DNA from: Pseudomonas sp. UBA4194
Lineage (GTDB): Bacteria > Pseudomonadota > Gammaproteobacteria > Pseudomonadales > Pseudomonadaceae
NCBI RefSeq assembly: GCF_002379585.1
Contig: NZ_DFUE01000017.1
Span: 1-10,798, forward strand
DNA: 10,798 nucleotides
Reading direction: 5' to 3'
The notes beneath the pieces are model-generated. The model was not told the origin of the DNA. It searched no databases and worked only from the letters and a program-made list of their open reading frames with translations. A program made the position numbers and the translations under genes. Positions 8,288 through 10,798 of this stretch are shown in pieces. How positions within the stretch are numbered: position 1 is the first letter of the stretch; every line of letters starts with the position of its first letter.

Positions 8288-10531
8288 ATGGTACAGGTGA
8301 GAGCACACCAGCCGATCAACACCGACGGCAGTATCAATCTCGATGCATGGCTCGATCATATCGTCAGCGTCGACCTGGTGCTGGACCGCGAGGCCCTGAA
8401 AGAGGCCTGCGAGTTCGCGCAGCAAGCCGAGTTGCAGGGCAATCCGGCAAAACATTCGTGGGCCGACGGCACCTCGTGTTTCCAGGCAGGCCTGGAGATC
8501 GCCGAGATTCTCGCCGACCTCAAGCTGGACCAGGATTCGCTCGTCGCCGCGGTCATATATCGCGCGGTGCGTGAAGGCAAGGCCAACCTGACCGATGTCG
8601 GCCAGCGCTTCGGTGCCACCGTGGCCAAGCTGATCGACGGCGTGCTGCGCATGGCGGCCATCAGTGCCAGCCTCAGCCCGCGCCAGTCGCTGGTGCTGGG
8701 CTCGCAGGTGCAGGTGGAGAACCTGCGCAAGATGCTCGTGGCGATGGTCGACGACGTGCGCGTGGCCCTGATCAAGCTGGCCGAACGCACCTGCGCCATC
8801 CGCGCGGTGAAAAGCGCCGACGACGAGAAACGCAATCGGGTCGCCCGTGAGGTCTTCGACATCTATGCCCCGCTGGCTCACCGCCTGGGTATCGGCCATA
8901 TCAAATGGGAACTCGAAGACCTGTCGTTCCGTTACCTGGAGCCCGATCAGTACAAGCAGATCGCCAAGTTGCTGCACGAGCGGCGCCTGGACCGCGAGCG
9001 CTTCATCTCCGATGTGATGAGCCAGCTGCATAACGAGCTGCTGGAGACCGGCGTCAAGGCGGACATCAGCGGCCGGGCCAAGCACATCTACTCCATCTGG
9101 CGCAAAATGCAGCGCAAGGGCCTGGAGTTCAGCCAGATCTACGACGTTCGCGCGGTGCGGGTGCTGGTTCCTGAAATGCGCGATTGCTACACCGCGCTGG
9201 GCATCGTGCACACCCTGTGGCGGCATATCCCCAAGGAGTTCGACGACTACATCGCCAACCCCAAGGAAAACGGCTACCGCTCGTTGCATACCGCGGTGAT
9301 CGGCCCCGAGGGCAAGGTGCTCGAGGTGCAGATCCGTACCCACGCTATGCACGAGGAAGCGGAACTGGGCGTCTGCGCCCACTGGCGCTACAAGGGTACC
9401 GACGTCAAATCCGGCTCCAATCACTACGAAGAAAAGATTTCCTGGTTGCGCCAGGTGCTGGAATGGCATGAGGAACTGGGTGATATCGGCGGTCTGGCCG
9501 ATCAGTTGCGGGTCGATATCGAGCCCGATCGTGTCTACGTGTTCACCCCTGACGGTCATGCCATCGACTTGCCCAAGGGCGCAACGCCGCTGGACTTCGC
9601 CTACCGCGTACACACCGAGATTGGCCACAACTGCCGCGGCGCCAAGATCAATGGCCGTATCGTGCCGCTCAACTACAGCCTCAACACCGGCGAGCAGGTG
9701 GAGATCATCACCAGCAAGCACGGCACGCCAAGTCGCGACTGGCTGAACTCCAACCTGGGCTACGTGACCACGTCGCGAGCACGGGCCAAGATCGTGCACT
9801 GGTTCAAGCTGCAGGCGCGCGATCAGAACGTCGCAGCCGGCAAGGTGCTGCTGGAGCGGGAGCTGAGTCGACTGGGGCTGCCGCAGGTGGACTTCGAGCA
9901 ATTGGCCGAAAAAGCCAACCACAAGACTGCCGAAGACATGTTCGCCGCCCTCGGTGCCGGCGACCTGCGCCTGGCGCATCTGGTCAACAACGCCCAGCAA
10001 CTGGTGGAACCGGAGCGGGGCAACGAGCAGCTCGAGCTGATTCCGCGCAAGGCCACGGGCTACAAGCCGGGCAAGCGTGGCGATATTCAGATCCAGGGCG
10101 TGGGCAACCTGATGACCCAGATGGCCGGCTGCTGTCAGCCGCTGCCGGGCGATGCCATCGTCGGTTACATCACCCAGGGCCGCGGCGTGAGCATTCACCG
10201 CCAGGACTGCGCCTCGGTGCTGCAACTGGGCGGGCGCGAGCCGGAGCGGATCATCCAGGTCAGCTGGGGGCCGGTACCGGTGCTCACCTATCCGGTGGAC
10301 ATCATCATCCGTGCCTACGACCGCTCGGGGTTGCTGCGCGACGTGTCCCAGGTGCTGCTCAACGAGCGGATCAACGTTCTGGCCGTCAATACCCGTTCGA
10401 ACAAGGAGGACAACACTGCGCTGATGTCGCTGACCATCGAAATTCCGGGGTTGGACGCGTTGGGCCGGTTGCTGGGGCGGATATCGCAGTTGCCGAACAT
10501 TATCGAGACGCGGCGCAATCGTACGCCTTGA
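8288..10531 (+). CDS. relA: GTP pyrophosphokinase RelA, (p)ppGpp synthetase I
   Basis: Ribosome-associated stringent-response enzyme that transfers pyrophosphate from ATP to GTP/GDP when uncharged tRNA enters the A site. It is 747 aa, full length. Residues about 20-200 are the inactive hydrolase domain: the HD and ED catalytic pairs are missing, with YRAVREG at 91-97. The synthetase domain (about 230-375) contains YDVRAVRVLV, the EFDD motif at 317-320 typical of synthetase-only RelA (bifunctional Rel/SpoT have RxKD), ENGYRSLHT and EVQIRTHAMHEEAE. Then come TGS (about 412-475, VYVFTPDG), a helical segment, the Cys-containing zinc-finger-like domain (C614, C615, H637, C641) and a C-terminal ACT domain (about 668-740). 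AAGG at 8276-8279, eight bases before the ATG, supports the start. It follows rlmD after 77 bp and may have its own promoter. Confidence 0.98.
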   Translation: MVQVRAHQPINTDGSINLDAWLDHIVSVDLVLDREALKEACEFAQQAELQGNPAKHSWADGTSCFQAGLEIAEILADLKLDQDSLVAAVIYRAVREGKANLTDVGQRFGATVAKLIDGVLRMAAISASLSPRQSLVLGSQVQVENLRKMLVAMVDDVRVALIKLAERTCAIRAVKSADDEKRNRVAREVFDIYAPLAHRLGIGHIKWELEDLSFRYLEPDQYKQIAKLLHERRLDRERFISDVMSQLHNELLETGVKADISGRAKHIYSIWRKMQRKGLEFSQIYDVRAVRVLVPEMRDCYTALGIVHTLWRHIPKEFDDYIANPKENGYRSLHTAVIGPEGKVLEVQIRTHAMHEEAELGVCAHWRYKGTDVKSGSNHYEEKISWLRQVLEWHEELGDIGGLADQLRVDIEPDRVYVFTPDGHAIDLPKGATPLDFAYRVHTEIGHNCRGAKINGRIVPLNYSLNTGEQVEIITSKHGTPSRDWLNSNLGYVTTSRARAKIVHWFKLQARDQNVAAGKVLLERELSRLGLPQVDFEQLAEKANHKTAEDMFAALGAGDLRLAHLVNNAQQLVEPERGNEQLELIPRKATGYKPGKRGDIQIQGVGNLMTQMAGCCQPLPGDAIVGYITQGRGVSIHRQDCASVLQLGGREPERIIQVSWGPVPVLTYPVDIIIRAYDRSGLLRDVSQVLLNERINVLAVNTRSNKEDNTALMSLTIEIPGLDALGRLLGRISQLPNIIETRRNRTP

Positions 10532-10538
10532 GGTTTGC

Positions 10539-10560
10539 GGTGAATGGTCCCCTCACCCCA
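10539..10560. repeat. End fragment of the composite palindromic repeat, downstream of relA
   Basis: These 22 bases are identical to the reverse complement of 740-761, the right end of the element at 574-754 plus its 7-base flank. It starts seven bases after the relA stop codon. The homology then stops abruptly. A GCGGGAG at 10567-10573 may be a damaged remnant of the hairpin that should follow. If the complete element is present in the genome it would supply a hairpin at the relA 3' end. Confidence 0.8.
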
Positions 10561-10652
10561 CATCACGCGGGAGCACCAAGGTCACCGGCAACCCACCGAC
10601 GGGCAGGTCCTGCACGCAAACAGCCCAACCAAGGACGTGGGCGCTAAGGCTC
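10561..10652. other. Unassigned stretch, probably low-quality sequence
   Basis: No gene, RNA or clear structure is seen. It begins where the repeat homology ends and runs up to the adapter-like block. T is strikingly rare (6 in the 90 bases 10561-10650). The same loss of T, mostly to G, occurs in the adapter-like block next to it, suggesting error-rich read tails. No similarity to the expected MazG N terminus is recognisable. It may still contain some true genomic sequence. Confidence 0.5.
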
Positions 10653-10703
10653 CGATCGGACGAGCGGAGGGCAGGGAAAGAGGGGAGATCTCGGGCGTAG
10701 CCG
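10653..10703. other. Degenerate Illumina TruSeq universal adapter (reverse complement), sequencing artefact
   Basis: Aligned without gaps against the first 51 bases of the reverse complement of the TruSeq universal adapter as I know it, 40 positions agree. Diagnostic blocks are GATCGGA (10654-10660), GAGCG (10662-10666), AGGGAAAGAG (10673-10682) and AGATCTCGG (10686-10694). Five of the 11 mismatches are T in the adapter read as G here. The block is therefore read-through into library adapter, retained at a contig end, not bacterial DNA. Confidence 0.88.
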
Positions 10704-10798
10704 AACCCCGAACCACACAACATCACTCGTAAACACCACCTCGCTCCGCACCCGACCTCAGCCACAATCCTCCCACGCCCCACACCACCCCACACCCC
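10704..10798. other. C/A-rich tail beyond the adapter, not credible as genome
   Basis: After the adapter-like block the sequence becomes low-complexity C and A (CACACCACCCCACACCCC at the very end) with few G and T. This is what remains when reads run past the end of the adapter. No feature should be annotated here. Confidence 0.75.

Noticed and set aside
8288..8887. Bifunctional synthetase/hydrolase (SpoT-like) reading of relA
   Set aside because: The hydrolase HD and ED catalytic residues are absent and the synthetase carries EFDD, both marks of monofunctional RelA.
8258..10225. 655-codon open frame on the minus strand opposite relA
   Set aside because: It is the antisense shadow of relA in GC-rich DNA; its product is His/Leu/Gln-rich with no recognisable domain, and the plus strand encodes a full, intact RelA.
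10544..10798. Short open frames on both strands after relA
   Set aside because: They span the repeat end, the adapter-like block and the C/A-rich tail, which are not credible genomic coding sequence.

Overview
This window carries a chromosomal segment from a Pseudomonas (gamma-proteobacterium, GC-rich). The gene order gacS / response regulator / sensor kinase / cysM / rlmD / relA is the conserved neighbourhood known from P. aeruginosa (PA0928 to PA0934) and P. putida. GacS starting at the GTG at 3542 is 917 aa with its phosphorelay residues at H294, D717 and H863, as I recall for fluorescens-type GacS. The species cannot be fixed from this window.

Layout: positions 1-55 hold a REP-type palindromic repeat. 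Then come a small unrecognised minus-strand gene with two CxxC pairs (84-515), a 181-bp composite palindromic repeat (574-754) and gacS on the minus strand (789-3542). After a 200-bp divergent region, everything reads on the plus strand: an OmpR-family response regulator and its histidine kinase (joined by TGATG), cysM and rlmD (also joined by TGATG), and relA. Downstream of relA, where mazG would be expected, the sequence enters another copy of the composite-repeat end (10539-10560) and then degenerates.

Functionally this is a signalling and stress-physiology region: the Gac global regulator kinase, a second two-component system of unknown stimulus, cysteine synthesis, 23S rRNA methylation by an iron-sulfur enzyme, and ppGpp synthesis.

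I see no undescribed biological system. The most consequential observation concerns data quality. About 51 bases near the right end (10653-10703) align without gaps to the reverse complement of the Illumina TruSeq universal adapter at 40 of 51 positions. The sequence after it, and probably the stretch just before it, is sequencing read-through or low-quality tail and not genome. The other points worth a look are the nested palindromic repeat with perfect 26-bp inverted ends, the degenerate inner receiver of GacS, and the unrecognised CxxC protein.
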